DNA from: Bacillus sp. Marseille-Q1617
GTDB taxonomy: Bacteria; Bacillota; Bacilli; Bacillales; Bacillaceae_B
Assembly (NCBI RefSeq): GCF_903645295.1
Contig: NZ_CAHJXM010000001.1
Location: 2,233,501 to 2,297,500 of the forward strand
Length of the DNA stretch: 64,000 bases
Reading direction: 5' to 3'
The notes below the pieces were generated by a model. The model worked only from the letters and a program-made list of their open reading frames with translations. It made no database searches and was not told where the DNA came from. Numbering within the stretch: the stretch's first letter is position 1; each line of letters opens with the position of its first letter. Both the position numbers and the translations under genes were made by a program. This document shows positions 1 through 7,638 of the stretch, one piece after another.

Positions 1-635
1 GCTTTAAAGTCCCTTTTTAAAATTTCCAGTGCTTGCCTGTGGAGAAGTTTGCTTTTCCCCTTTCCTCTTTCGCTTGGAATGATCCCAAAATAAAAGAGCC
101 TTCCTTCTTCTGAAGTCCCCGGTTCCATATGGGGCATGATGACCCCGATTGGAGCTACATTTTCATATGCAATCATACAAGATTTCTTATATTTCGGGCC
201 TAATTCCACCTCTACACTTCGCATTTGTTCATCCATATTCAGCGAGGATGGTGCATTTAATGATCCTTTCATAGAAGCTTCCCAAACCCTTTTAAACTCT
301 GCTAAAGGAAGTTCATATAAATCTTTTAATACAAAACCGTCTTCCATCTCAGCTGATTCATCAAGCACCTTGCGAACCGTGACGTTCTCATCATGCAACT
401 TAAACTCATATTCTTCTAAAAGAGAGACTGCCTCTTTGCTGAATTTACGATTAACAAGGATATTTACATTTCTACTGGTTTGTATAAATGGCTGTTTCAT
501 CAAATACGGTATAAGTTCCATTAGTTCTGGATCCGTCAGGTTTTTTGTATGTTCGATCGTGACAAAGTTTTCCCCTTTTACAAGTTTAATTTTTGCCATT
601 AAGTCAGAAACGTTGTGTGACTGTTTTCGATCCAT
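1..635 (-). CDS. GNAT family N-acetyltransferase, C-terminus beyond window edge
   Basis: The minus strand reads open from the left edge to an ATG at 635, preceded by a strong AAGGAGGTGG ribosome site. About 211 residues are visible, starting MDRKQSHNVSDLMAKI. The last part contains FGIIPSERGKGKSKLLHRQA, which fits the acetyl-CoA pyrophosphate-binding loop (R/Q-x-x-G-x-G/A) of GNAT acetyltransferases. The substrate cannot be told. A fragment of a close paralogue lies 0.5 kb away (1110-1233). The GNAT call rests on that one motif and overall layout; the gene itself, with its ribosome site, is secure. Confidence 0.75.
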   Translation of the reverse strand, partial: MDRKQSHNVSDLMAKIKLVKGENFVTIEHTKNLTDPELMELIPYLMKQPFIQTSRNVNILVNRKFSKEAVSLLEEYEFKLHDENVTVRKVLDESAEMEDGFVLKDLYELPLAEFKRVWEASMKGSLNAPSSLNMDEQMRSVEVELGPKYKKSCMIAYENVAPIGVIMPHMEPGTSEEGRLFYFGIIPSERGKGKSKLLHRQALEILKRDFK

Positions 636-666
636 GCATTCCACCTCCTTCTTTTTAAGGTTAGCA

Positions 667-776
667 GGGGATGGTTCTCATCCTATTTTTACTGGATACG
701 GTTCTCCACAACGAAAGTGAAGAAGTTCAGTAGTGCAGTTCAATTCTTTAAAAGTAGAACGGGAACCGTTCCCTTA
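667..776. repeat. Dispersed palindromic repeat, long form
   Basis: Begins with GGGGATGGTTCTCATCC, carries GGATACGGTTCTCCACA and ends with GTAGAACGGGAACCGTTCCC. The later part matches 5637-5718 over about 80 bp (GGATACGGTTCTC...GTGAAG...GTGCAGTTT...GGGAACCGTCC). The outer arms GGTTCT and AGAACGGGAACC are those of the shorter GGGGACGGTTCT palindromes at 12.9, 14.3, 14.8, 44.6 and 62.8 kb, so this is probably a longer member of one family. Confidence 0.7.
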
Positions 777-879
777 CTGTCAAAATTTAAAAAGTCCGCG
801 TTTCTTGATTTAAGTCAATGAGAGTCTTCCTGAGACCCGTTACAATCTTAATGAAGCCAAATTAGAGGAGGTTTTTCGT

Positions 880-1050
880 ATGGGTGCGACGGGTCAAAAC
901 ATGCAGCAGAAAGCAGCGATCTTTGCTGGTGTTGCATTACTTGTGATGACATGCGCTGCGTTTTTTGCTCAGGGGTATGTTCACCGTTCATTGGTCATTG
1001 ATGGAGACGCGGCAACTACATTAGAAAACATCCACTCATCTCAATCGTGA
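880..1050 (+). pseudogene. N-terminal fragment of DUF4386-like membrane protein
   Basis: Starts with ATG behind TAGAGGAGG and encodes only 56 residues (MGATGQNMQQKAAIF...). The hydrophobic stretch AGVALLVMTCAAFFAQGYV followed by H-x-SLVIDGDA resembles the beginning of DUF4386 integral membrane proteins, which normally run to about 220 residues with several membrane segments. The reading frame ends at TGA exactly where a GGGGTCTGTCCCCC repeat begins, so the gene looks cut off by the repeat or by recombination at it. A short genuine one-pass protein cannot be excluded. Confidence 0.55.
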
Positions 1051-1108
1051 TTGGGGTCTGTCCCCCGGCACACTAAAGTGTTATCGAAGTGGGTCAGACC
1101 TCGAAATC
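1051..1108. repeat. GGGGTCTGTCCCCC-type intergenic repeat
   Basis: Contains TTGGGGTCTGTCCCCCGGCA followed about 30 bp later by GTGGGTCAGACC, the complementary arm. A second copy of the left arm (GGGGTCTGTCCCCCGACAC) is at 17648-17667. It separates the truncated DUF4386 fragment from the GNAT paralogue fragment. Confidence 0.6.
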
Positions 1109-1109
1109 C

Positions 1110-1233
1110 AAAATCCGCCTTCAACCTCAGCGCATTCATCAAGAACCTTGAGAACCGTCACGTTTTCATCGTGCAGCTTAAACTCATACTCTTCTAAAAG
1201 CTCGGCTGCCTCTTTGCTGACGTTACGATCAAT
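1110..1233 (-). pseudogene. Internal fragment of a GNAT paralogue
   Basis: On the minus strand this reads RNVSKEAAELLEEYEFKLHD and continues ENVTVLKVLDECAEVEGGF. It lines up with the gene at the left edge (RKFSKEAVSLLEEYEFKLHD, ENVTVRKVLDESAEMEDGF; plus-strand bases 336-460). Only about 40 codons remain, with no start, ribosome site or C-terminus. It is a relic of a tandem duplication of the acetyltransferase, left between a repeat and the next gene. Confidence 0.75.
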
Positions 1234-1257
1234 GGGCGCAGCCTAAAAACTATCCAT

Positions 1258-2127
1258 TCACCCAAATATCTGAGCAGCAATGCCAAATAATTCATTGTTT
1301 CTTTCCGGCATAGTAGTTGAATGTAACATCATGACCGGTGGATTATTTACTTCTACAAAACCGCTTTGCTCAACGAACTCCATGAATGCTTTATTTCCTG
1401 ATGGTATATCTATTCTTACTTTACCCTGATATCCATTTGCCAGCTTATCAAGAATCAATGCTGCTGTTTGAAAATCTGGTGCAACAATTGGTCCTAACAG
1501 TAAATTGGTGGGGCCAGATATGGAAATACCAAAGCCAATCATGTTCCCCTTTTGATCTTTCACTGCTAAACACTGCCTGGATTGATTTATCCTGTGACGA
1601 ATAAAACTGCTTCTCTTATCTCCAAAAGCTGCTTCATCCAACTGAATGATTTTATGTAAGTCGTTCTGATTATAGTTTTTTATAGTAACAGCTTTATTCG
1701 CTACACGATTAGAGGTTGGATAGGAGTTACAGATATATTTGTGTACATGATCAACGGTTCTAAAACCCATTTTTTCATAGAGAGGCTTCCCCTCTTCAGT
1801 TGCAATAAGCATGATAGAAACATCATTTGAAAGAGAATCGATACACTGTTGAGTTGCCTCTTTTCCTAATCCCATCCCTCTATATTTTTTGTTGACGATG
1901 ACCATTCCAATTGAGGCATAACTGGTTTCATACGGTATGATGGCAGCGCTGGAAACGATTTTCCCTTCAGCATCGATATGACCAAATATTTTACCTGACG
2001 ACAATACTGTACCAATTTCATATACATCATAATCCCACCCGACTGATTTAGACAGATGAATTAAACCAGGGACGTCCGTTTTATCAAACTGGATTAATTT
2101 TAACTTTGATTTATTGCTGTTAATCAT
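1258..2127 (-). CDS. GNAT family N-acetyltransferase (two-domain, YitH-like)
   Basis: 289 residues. The N-terminal half is a GNAT fold: SIGMVIVNKKYRGMGLGKEA (about residues 72-91) holds the acetyl-CoA loop R-G-M-G-L-G, followed by ATEEGKPLYEKMGF, the usual end of the domain. The C-terminal half (about 140-285) resembles the second acetyltransferase-like domain (Acetyltransf_18) of proteins such as Bacillus YitH. The start ATG lies behind AGAGGAGAAAATTTT. Substrate unknown. It is monocistronic, between the GNAT fragment and a repeat-truncated reading frame. Confidence 0.85.
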   Translation of the reverse strand: MINSNKSKLKLIQFDKTDVPGLIHLSKSVGWDYDVYEIGTVLSSGKIFGHIDAEGKIVSSAAIIPYETSYASIGMVIVNKKYRGMGLGKEATQQCIDSLSNDVSIMLIATEEGKPLYEKMGFRTVDHVHKYICNSYPTSNRVANKAVTIKNYNQNDLHKIIQLDEAAFGDKRSSFIRHRINQSRQCLAVKDQKGNMIGFGISISGPTNLLLGPIVAPDFQTAALILDKLANGYQGKVRIDIPSGNKAFMEFVEQSGFVEVNNPPVMMLHSTTMPERNNELFGIAAQIFG

Positions 2128-2143
2128 AAAATTTTCTCCTCTA

Positions 2144-2416
2144 TCATTTCCTTATAAAAAATTTCAGAAGGACAGTGACGGTTCTCGTACTTCCTTTTTG
2201 ATTAGAATCGTGCCCATGCGTATGGAATGCAGGTATCCCCGCTACCCTTATCCGCATTTCGTTTGAATGCATTAGCATAAGGTTTACGGATGCAGCTGCA
2301 CATTCTTCAGGACTTAAGTAGGATGGATCAAGTTCTAAATCATAAATACCAAGCACATGAACAGACTCTTGCCATAGAATGTCTGGCTGGGGTACATACT
2401 GGAAGGCAATTGACAT
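2144..2416 (-). pseudogene. Probable gene remnant fused to a dispersed repeat
   Basis: 90 codons reading MSIAFQYVPQPDILWQESVH..., then a tail (GSTRTVTVLLKFF) encoded by a half copy of the GGACGGTTCT repeat at about 2160-2205. There is no ribosome site: the ATG directly follows ATTTGAAATAATTGGTATT, a motif also present near 9.93, 11.82 and 15.9 kb. Both ends therefore look foreign to the coding part. I do not recognise the middle. It is best read as an internal piece of a lost gene. Confidence 0.35.
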
Positions 2417-3047
2417 CTTAATACCAATTATTTCAAATCACTACTTCTTAAGCAAGAGAGATCTTCCCCTTGAACAGATTTTATGGCAGCCGTTTGACTG
2501 TAAATGGGAGTTCAACTGGGGAGGTTCCCATCAAGCGTTTCAAAAAGTGCAGGGTGTCTTAGGACGTTCTAATGTTAACTCTTAAGGCGTATCGAGCTCC
2601 AGAACTGATATTTTAAAGGAGAAGTTCATTTTTCTAATAAAGCGCGAATCCCTCCGTTGAACAAAAAAAAAAGCGCGAGAGCCGGGCCTGCGCTTCTTTT
2701 TAGACTTATATAAATGACAAGGATATCCCGGATTACACCTGCTTCTTTCCAAAAAAGGCTGAAGGGTTAAAACGGTTTAATGGCTTTCTCATTTTTACCT
2801 GTTTGAGGCTGTTTTTTCAATTCTTCTTTCTTCGGCTTCCTTAGGAATTTCTTTCATTATTTACTACCTCAACTTGATTTGTATATCTGATGGCATCCAT
2901 TTTCAATACCGCAATGCCTTAAAATAATTCCTAAAAATAGTATGCCCCGGAATTTATACACACTTTATCATACTGTATTAATCAGAGAGGGACTTCGGCC
3001 ATCGTTCTCGTTAAAAATCCCTGAATGAATACATAGAAGTCCAGGCA
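2417..3047. other. Gene-poor stretch between remnant and ABC exporter
   Basis: Apart from a terminator at 2671-2702 nothing convincing is seen. A 20-codon minus frame at about 2803-2862 (MKEIPKEAEERRIEKTASNR) has only a weak GAGG upstream. A plus-strand frame ending at 2585 (...SKRDLPLEQILWQPFDCKW...) looks like random or relic coding sequence without a start signal. Confidence 0.4.
2671..2702 (+). terminator. Rho-independent terminator-like hairpin
   Basis: AAGCGC, a 13-base loop rich in G+C, GCGCTT, then CTTTTTAG. The A-run just upstream would let it work in both directions; on the minus strand it would insulate the region from the ABC exporter operon. Confidence 0.6.
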
Positions 3048-3797
3048 TCACCCCAGCTTCCGTTTAAACACGGTATTGGCAATAAAATAGGCGATGACCA
3101 TAATGCCGATACACCACGCAAGCGAGGTCCAGATATCGCTGCCGACAGAACCTTGATACAATAGGGCACGAATCGAATTCACAATCGAGGTTACGGGCTG
3201 GTTTTCAGCGAACACCCTTACAACCGCCGGCATCGTTTCCGTAGGGACAAAAGCCGAACTGATGAATGGCAGAAAAATCAGCGGGTACGAGTAGGCCGTG
3301 GCCCCTTCCATGGAGTCTGCCGTCAATCCCGGTATAACCGCAAGCCATGTCAGGGATATAGTAAATAGTAAAAGCACCCCGACTACGGCCAGCCATTCCA
3401 AAATGTCTGCACCAGAACGAAAGCCCATTAAAACTGCTGCAAGAATCACCACCGCAACAGCAAGTGCGTTGGACACCAGGGAAGTTAATACATGAGCCCA
3501 CAGAACCGACGAGCGTTTGATCGGCATTGTCATGAAACGCGCCATCAGCCCGCTCTTCATATCCGTAAAAAGCCGAAGAGACGTATAAGCCACACCTGAT
3601 GCAATTGTAATCAGCAGAATGCCGGGCAATAAATAATTCACATAGCTGTCAGTACCTGTCTCGATTGCACCGCCAAATACATACACAAACAACAGCAGCA
3701 TCATAATCGGAGTCACCGCAACGGTGATGATGGTGTCGGGACTGTGCAAGATCGTGCGCATTAATCTGCCGAATAATACTCTTGTGTTACTGTTCAT
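3048..3797 (-). CDS. ABC-2 type exporter permease (DrrB-like)
   Basis: About 249 residues and six predicted membrane helices, the ABC-2 permease layout: helix at about 22-44, GILLITIASGVAYTSLRLF, then an ALAVAVVILAAVLMGFRSG segment and a C-terminal helix ending FKRKLG. The second of two in-frame ATGs is chosen because GGGGTG is 7 bases upstream of it. The start overlaps the end of the ATPase gene by 11 bases, indicating translational coupling. With that ATPase it should form an exporter for a drug or lipid-like molecule; the substrate is unknown. Confidence 0.85.
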   Translation of the reverse strand: MNSNTRVLFGRLMRTILHSPDTIITVAVTPIMMLLLFVYVFGGAIETGTDSYVNYLLPGILLITIASGVAYTSLRLFTDMKSGLMARFMTMPIKRSSVLWAHVLTSLVSNALAVAVVILAAVLMGFRSGADILEWLAVVGVLLLFTISLTWLAVIPGLTADSMEGATAYSYPLIFLPFISSAFVPTETMPAVVRVFAENQPVTSIVNSIRALLYQGSVGSDIWTSLAWCIGIMVIAYFIANTVFKRKLG

Positions 3798-4560
3798 TTT
3801 CATTCACCCCTTTTTTTCCTATGATTTCCAGAAAGATTTCCTCTAACGTAGGCTGCTTCTCGATGTACTCCACTTTCGCAGGCGGAAATTTCTCCTTCAG
3901 TTCAGCCATTGTACCGGTTGTGATGATTTTCCCCCCATGCAGAATGGCAATTCGATCCGCCAGCTGTTCCGCTTCCTCCAGGTACTGGGTGGTCAGTAAT
4001 ATCGTCGTGCCCCCACCGGCAAGCTCCTGTACGGTATGCCATACTTCCATCCGGGCTTCGGGGTCAAGCCCTGTCGTCGGTTCATCGAGAAAGATAACTG
4101 AAGGATTGCCTATTAAGCTCATGGCAATATCAAGACGGCGCTTCATCCCTCCGGAATACTTTTCCGCCCGTCTGTTTGCAGCTTCGGTCAGACTGAATCT
4201 TTTCATCAGATCATCAGCCACTCCGGAAGGATTAGAAACTCCTCTCAACCTTGCGATCATGATCAGATTTTCCCGTCCGGTTTGGTTGCCGTCTATAGCG
4301 GCAAACTGTCCTGTAAGACTGATACTCCTGCGAACTTGATCAGGTTCACTGTGAACATCAAAGCTGCAAACACCGGCTTCGCCCCGATCCGACTTCAATA
4401 GCGTAGAAAGGATATTGACGATCGTTGTCTTTCCTGCCCCATTCGAACCAAGCAAGGCAAATATCTCTCCCCGCTGCACCTCAAAATCCACACCCCTTAA
4501 AACTTCCTTGTCTTTGAAGGATTTCCTTAGTCCTTTTACTGAAATAACTGCTTTACTCAT
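3787..4560 (-). CDS. ABC exporter ATP-binding protein (DrrA-like)
   Basis: 257 residues with Walker A LLGSNGAGKTTIVN (about 36-49), signature YSGGMKRRLDIAMSLIG (about 136), Walker B VIFLDEPTTGLDP and switch His in TTQYLEEAEQLADRI. The C-terminal tail (VEYIEKQPTLEEIFLEIIGK) is typical of DrrA/CcmA-type exporters. Behind TTAAAAAGGAGGAAAGACT, a good ribosome site. It follows a PadR regulator and DUF1048 gene and has a candidate PadR site in its own upstream region, the common PadR-DUF1048-ABC arrangement of Bacillaceae. Confidence 0.9.
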   Translation of the reverse strand: MSKAVISVKGLRKSFKDKEVLRGVDFEVQRGEIFALLGSNGAGKTTIVNILSTLLKSDRGEAGVCSFDVHSEPDQVRRSISLTGQFAAIDGNQTGRENLIMIARLRGVSNPSGVADDLMKRFSLTEAANRRAEKYSGGMKRRLDIAMSLIGNPSVIFLDEPTTGLDPEARMEVWHTVQELAGGGTTILLTTQYLEEAEQLADRIAILHGGKIITTGTMAELKEKFPPAKVEYIEKQPTLEEIFLEIIGKKGVNENEQ

Positions 4561-4614
4561 AGTCTTTCCTCCTTTTTAATCAGACACTACTCAGTGACAC
4601 TGGTAATCTGTAAC

Positions 4615-4630
4615 ACTTACTACCGAGGTA
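4615..4630. promoter_or_regulatory. Candidate PadR operator upstream of the ABC ATPase
   Basis: ACTTACTACCGAGGTA. The same core ACTTACTACCG(G)GTA stands upstream of the padR-like gene (5407-5420). Two copies of the same 12-14 bp word, one in each control region of the locus, suggest a shared operator. Confidence 0.45.
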
Positions 4631-4637
4631 AAAAAAA

Positions 4638-4677
4638 CTGAATAGTGCCGGTCCATCATTCATCACCTGCTATTCAG
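4638..4677 (-). terminator. Terminator after the DUF1048 gene
   Basis: CTGAATAG ... CTATTCAG perfect 8-bp arms; on the minus strand the hairpin is followed by TTTTTTTT. It lies 15 bases beyond the DUF1048 stop and splits the regulator pair from the ABC genes, which then need their own promoter (compare the operator at 4615). Confidence 0.75.
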
Positions 4678-4691
4678 TCGGTATGACCTGT

Positions 4692-5036
4692 TCACTTTTT
4701 CCCACGGCCGATCGTATCATTCAATTTTGCCCGGTGCTTGTCATTCCATGTTTCCGAGTCTTTCACTAGTTCATCACAGAAAGCGGCTACGTCCTCACCC
4801 GTGAGGTCGGTTACTTCCTTGCCTTCCGCTGCCCCTTCTTCAAAAAGATCGAGGATCCCATTAAATATACGGCTCATGTCCTTCCAGTCAGTAAGACCCC
4901 CGGCGGTCCACATATATTTTTGAATCGCTTTGTAAGCATTGAGATACTTACTTGGCAGGGTTTTCGCCCGCGTCTCCATCGCTCGCCATTCACGCTTGTC
5001 AGCCATACTTCCCGTGATTTTTTCAATAAATTTCAT
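4692..5036 (-). CDS. DUF1048 domain protein
   Basis: 114 residues, alpha-helical and highly charged, e.g. [19 protein letters not shown] and [14 protein letters not shown]. This length and sequence style are those of DUF1048, a family almost always encoded right after a PadR-type regulator and often next to an ABC exporter. The start ATG follows the padR stop by one base, after GAGAGGATAAG, so the two are translated from one message. The biochemical role of DUF1048 is not known to me. Confidence 0.85.
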   Translation of the reverse strand: MKFIEKITGSMADKREWRAMETRAKTLPSKYLNAYKAIQKYMWTAGGLTDWKDMSRIFNGILDLFEEGAAEGKEVTDLTGEDVAAFCDELVKDSETWNDKHRAKLNDTIGRGKK

Positions 5037-5037
5037 C

Positions 5038-5376
5038 TTATCCTCTCCTCACGATTTCTTTTGTTTTAAGTTCGTTTAACTTACTTGAAATGAATTCCCA
5101 TTTCCCCCAAAAGATCTTCAGCTTCTCAAGACCCGCTTCATTAAGGGTGTAAAATTTCCTCGGCGGCCCAACAGTGGATTTCTTCTTTTCAATATTCACC
5201 AGGTTATTCTTCTCAAGGCGCATGGTAATGGTGTACACCGTCCCTTCCACCACATCCGTGAATCCGAGTTCCCTCAGCTGCTGCGTGATTTCATAACCAT
5301 ACGTTTCACCACGGCTGATGATCTCAAGCACACAGCCTTCAAGCACCCCTTTCAGCATCTCTGTAAAGTTTTCCAA
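5038..5376 (-). CDS. PadR family transcriptional regulator
   Basis: 112 residues when started at TTG (5376) behind GGGGGGTGAATG; the frame is open further upstream but without a ribosome site. The winged helix is clear: [20 protein letters not shown], then [19 protein letters not shown] and [14 protein letters not shown] (wing). A C-terminal helix would give the dimer. PadR proteins of this size typically repress an adjacent exporter and are released by a small molecule. It probably controls itself and the ABC genes through the shared ACTTACTACCG word. Confidence 0.85.
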   Translation of the reverse strand: MENFTEMLKGVLEGCVLEIISRGETYGYEITQQLRELGFTDVVEGTVYTITMRLEKNNLVNIEKKKSTVGPPRKFYTLNEAGLEKLKIFWGKWEFISSKLNELKTKEIVRRG

Positions 5377-5406
5377 ACATTCACCCCCCGCACTGTACTT
5401 TGTATT

Positions 5407-5432
5407 ACTTACTACCGGTATATAGTATGACA
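5407..5432. promoter_or_regulatory. Candidate PadR operator/promoter of the padR operon
   Basis: ACTTACTACCGGTATATAGT contains TACTA-N8-TAGTA dyad symmetry and shares ACTTACTACCG with 4615-4630. It lies about 30-55 bases upstream of the chosen start, in the promoter region, suiting autorepression. Confidence 0.45.
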
Positions 5433-5566
5433 AAGTAGCTGGTTTTGTCAATACCATTTATAAAAGATGAAGATCGATCATCAGGTTTTCAGCTTTTGCT
5501 GAATGAATAAAGATGTGTTTAATCAGGAGTACTAACACATTTCCGATATTTTTTAAAAGTATAGGC

Positions 5567-5718
5567 ACGGTTCGGTTCTCCTGCTTTCTTTTTGTGAATT
5601 AGGGTTAACCTGAAACAAATCTAACCCTATTTATTGCGGGATACGGTTCTCTACACTATCAGTGAAGATGGTTGGTGGTGCAGTTTGTTTCTTATAAAGT
5701 TGAATGGGAACCGTCCAC
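5567..5718. repeat. Dispersed palindromic repeat (long form, second copy)
   Basis: Begins with CACGGTTCGGTTCTCCTGCT; the part from 5637 (GGGATACGGTTCTCTACAC) to GAATGGGAACCGTCCACA matches 701-776. In between lies TTAGGGTTAACCTGAAAC..CTAACCCTA, a further inverted repeat (TAGGGTTA/TAACCCTA). It occupies the space right after the stop of the frameshifted kinase gene. Confidence 0.65.
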
Positions 5719-5733
5719 ATACTGCCCCTAAGA

Positions 5734-6221
5734 TTATTTGCATTGCTGAACGATCTCATCAACAACCTGTTCGATTGGAGCAGCAGCGTCGATGATGATT
5801 CCCTCTTTAGGAATATCTTCTTTCGTTTGATGCAATCGTAAAACGAGTTCCCGATCCTTTTTCTTTCCGCCAAATTCATCTTGGGGGCGACCATCAAGCC
5901 GCCTGTTTAATGTGGCCACATCAACTTCGAGCACAAACACACCGTCAAATAGATGGATGAATGTCGACCAGTTCCTGGACCCCCCGCAGAAAAAGTTTAC
6001 CTCATGATCCTGGTTGGCGACTATAGACTTCACTTTCTCTACATCCCAAATGTGATTCTCGTGAGCAGCGGTATCCGTCCGCGTACCCGTTTCCGGATCT
6101 CCCTGATATGCCAATTCACGGTCACCATGAATGGAGTGGTAACCGCGCCGCTGCATTCGCTGCAGACCGAGGTTTTACCGGTACAGGAAACGCCTTCGAT
6201 CAAATAATTCTTCGTTCCCAT
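5734..6221 (-). pseudogene. P-loop nucleoside/nucleotide kinase-like gene, frameshifted
   Basis: The first part reads MGTKNYLIEGVSCTGKTSVC (P-loop GVSCTGKT) and the second part, in another frame, reads QRRGYHSIHGDRELAYQGDP through VFVLEVDVATLNRRLDGRPQ to the stop. They join at about 6150-6160, where GCGAATGCAGCGG lacks one base of the expected GAA-CTG-CAG. A single-base deletion therefore breaks an otherwise intact gene of about 162 codons with an AAA_18-type kinase layout. The 5' end has GGGGGTCC before the ATG. Sequencing error is the alternative. Confidence 0.75.
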
Positions 6222-6278
6222 TAATGGACCCCCTTTTATGGATAAGAGTGGTTTGGTATGAGTATCAATGTACTCAAC

Positions 6279-6878
6279 TCACGTGTACCGGCCCATCTTA
6301 TTCATCAATCCTTTCTTAACCCCCGCCCATTCATCATTTGTGATGGAATACAGCACCGCATTCCTGACATAGCCGCTGGCAAGGATCCTTTCTTTCCTCA
6401 TGATCCCTTCCTTCACTGCACCCAATCTCTCAATTGCCTTCTGGGAACGTACATTTCGCTCATCCGTCTTCAATTGAACCCTGATCATCCCCAGTTCCTC
6501 GAAGCAATATTTTAATACGGCATATTTGGTTTCAGTATTCACAAATGTTCGTTGAAAGTCTTTTCCATACCACGTCGATCCCAATTCACAGGACTTCTGT
6601 CTTTCATTTATTTCATATAGACGTGTTGTCCCGACGATCTCATCTGTTTCTTTCAACCTCACCACAAAAGTCAGGGCCAAGCGTTGATCCCGAAGTTTAA
6701 CCGCTTCCGAAACCAGTTTTTCCATTTCTTGCAACGTAGTTATCTCTGAAAACATATACTTCCATATGTCAGGATGATTGATGCGGAACAATTCAGGAGC
6801 ATGATCAAGCTTCATCGGGGTAAGTTTGATCCTCTCCCCTTCGAGAACAAGATACGATTGGAAAGGTGAAACTTTCAT
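6279..6878 (-). CDS. GNAT family N-acetyltransferase (RimJ/RimL-like)
   Basis: 199 residues. The layout is that of the RimJ/RimL branch: ERIKLTPMKLDHAPELFRIN at the N-terminus, EIVGTTRLYEI (beta strand), CELGSTWYGKDFQRTFVNTE, and VQLKTDERNVRSQKAIERLG (helix typical of this branch) followed by GAVKEGIMRKERI. ATG behind AAAGGAGGAATAGCACA. The usual role is acetylation of ribosomal proteins, free N-termini or small molecules; the substrate here is unknown. Confidence 0.85.
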   Translation of the reverse strand: MKVSPFQSYLVLEGERIKLTPMKLDHAPELFRINHPDIWKYMFSEITTLQEMEKLVSEAVKLRDQRLALTFVVRLKETDEIVGTTRLYEINERQKSCELGSTWYGKDFQRTFVNTETKYAVLKYCFEELGMIRVQLKTDERNVRSQKAIERLGAVKEGIMRKERILASGYVRNAVLYSITNDEWAGVKKGLMNKMGRYT

Positions 6879-7638
6879 TGTGCTATTCCTCCTTTATTTA
6901 AAAGAATCATGCCGTTAACGGGCACGATAGGTATACCTTTTATTTGCATTCACAAACGAACAGCCTTGTTTCCTTAACGGATATACGTCACAATTACAGC
7001 CTATTTTCAGGTATATCCAAACTGGCTGGGCCCGAAGGCGAACACCCATACAAAAGATATTCCATTTTTAGTAATGTATTCCCTCTATTTCATGCAAAAC
7101 CCTGTTCCGATTGGAGACCTCGGAACGTTCTCAGCCTGCCTTCCAAAAAAGTGCCCGGCACTTACTCCCATCCTGGCCTCAAAGATTTTTCGACAAGTTG
7201 GTTGATAAACGAGAAAAGTGGAATGTATTTTTAAAATGATGCACGTAATTTTCAAAAGTGGAACGTAAATGCTGAAAAAGGAATGTATTTTTCATGATGG
7301 AGGAAATCAAGTAACTGAGAAATTGTTTAAAGTTGCTTTTATACGGAGGATCGAGCTATGCTGTGGTTTAATTTTGCATAGAAAACGAAAAAAGTAGAGC
7401 GTTAACCATTCCCAATCTACTCCCATCTGGAGAATGAGGGAGCATTCACCACTATATCCTCGTAATTGTATAGCTAACAAGGATGAGCTCATCTCTATCT
7501 GGAAAACCGCGAAATTTGACGAAATATGAAAGCCACAGCTATTTTTCTAATTATTCAATTTGTGGTTTAATGAATATTTGTACATAGTTGTACTAGGTAC
7601 ATAGAATCACATATTAAAGTTGTAAAGGATTGATGCAC
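6879..7638. other. Long intergenic stretch before the BCCT gene
   Basis: About 760 bases without a convincing gene. A plus-strand open frame at 6944-7234 has no ribosome site and is composed in part of repeat sequence (AGTGCCCGGCACT at 7149-7162 is a short palindrome). 7186-7297 is a dispersed repeat shared with 53.7 kb. Just upstream of the BCCT gene, 7578-7602 holds three GTAC words (TTGTACATAGTTGTACTAGG), a possible operator. Confidence 0.4.
7186..7297. repeat. Dispersed repeat 'TTCGACAAGTTG'
   Basis: TTCGACAAGTTGGTTGATAA followed by GAGAAAAGTGGAATGTATTT, GATGCACGTAATTTTCAAAA and a further GTGGAACGTAAATGCTGAAA. The same order of words recurs at 53707-53840 (TTCGACAAGTTGCTTAAAAA, GGAAAGTGGATTGAAAAATG, TTTGCACGTAAATTTGGAAA). 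No coding capacity is conserved. Confidence 0.6.

Noticed and set aside
136..720. Plus-strand open frame of 194 codons at the left edge
   Set aside because: It is antisense to the acetyltransferase gene (start 635, minus), which has the ribosome site and family motifs.
6944..7234. Plus-strand 96-codon frame
   Set aside because: No ribosome site, no family resemblance, and part of it is repeat sequence.
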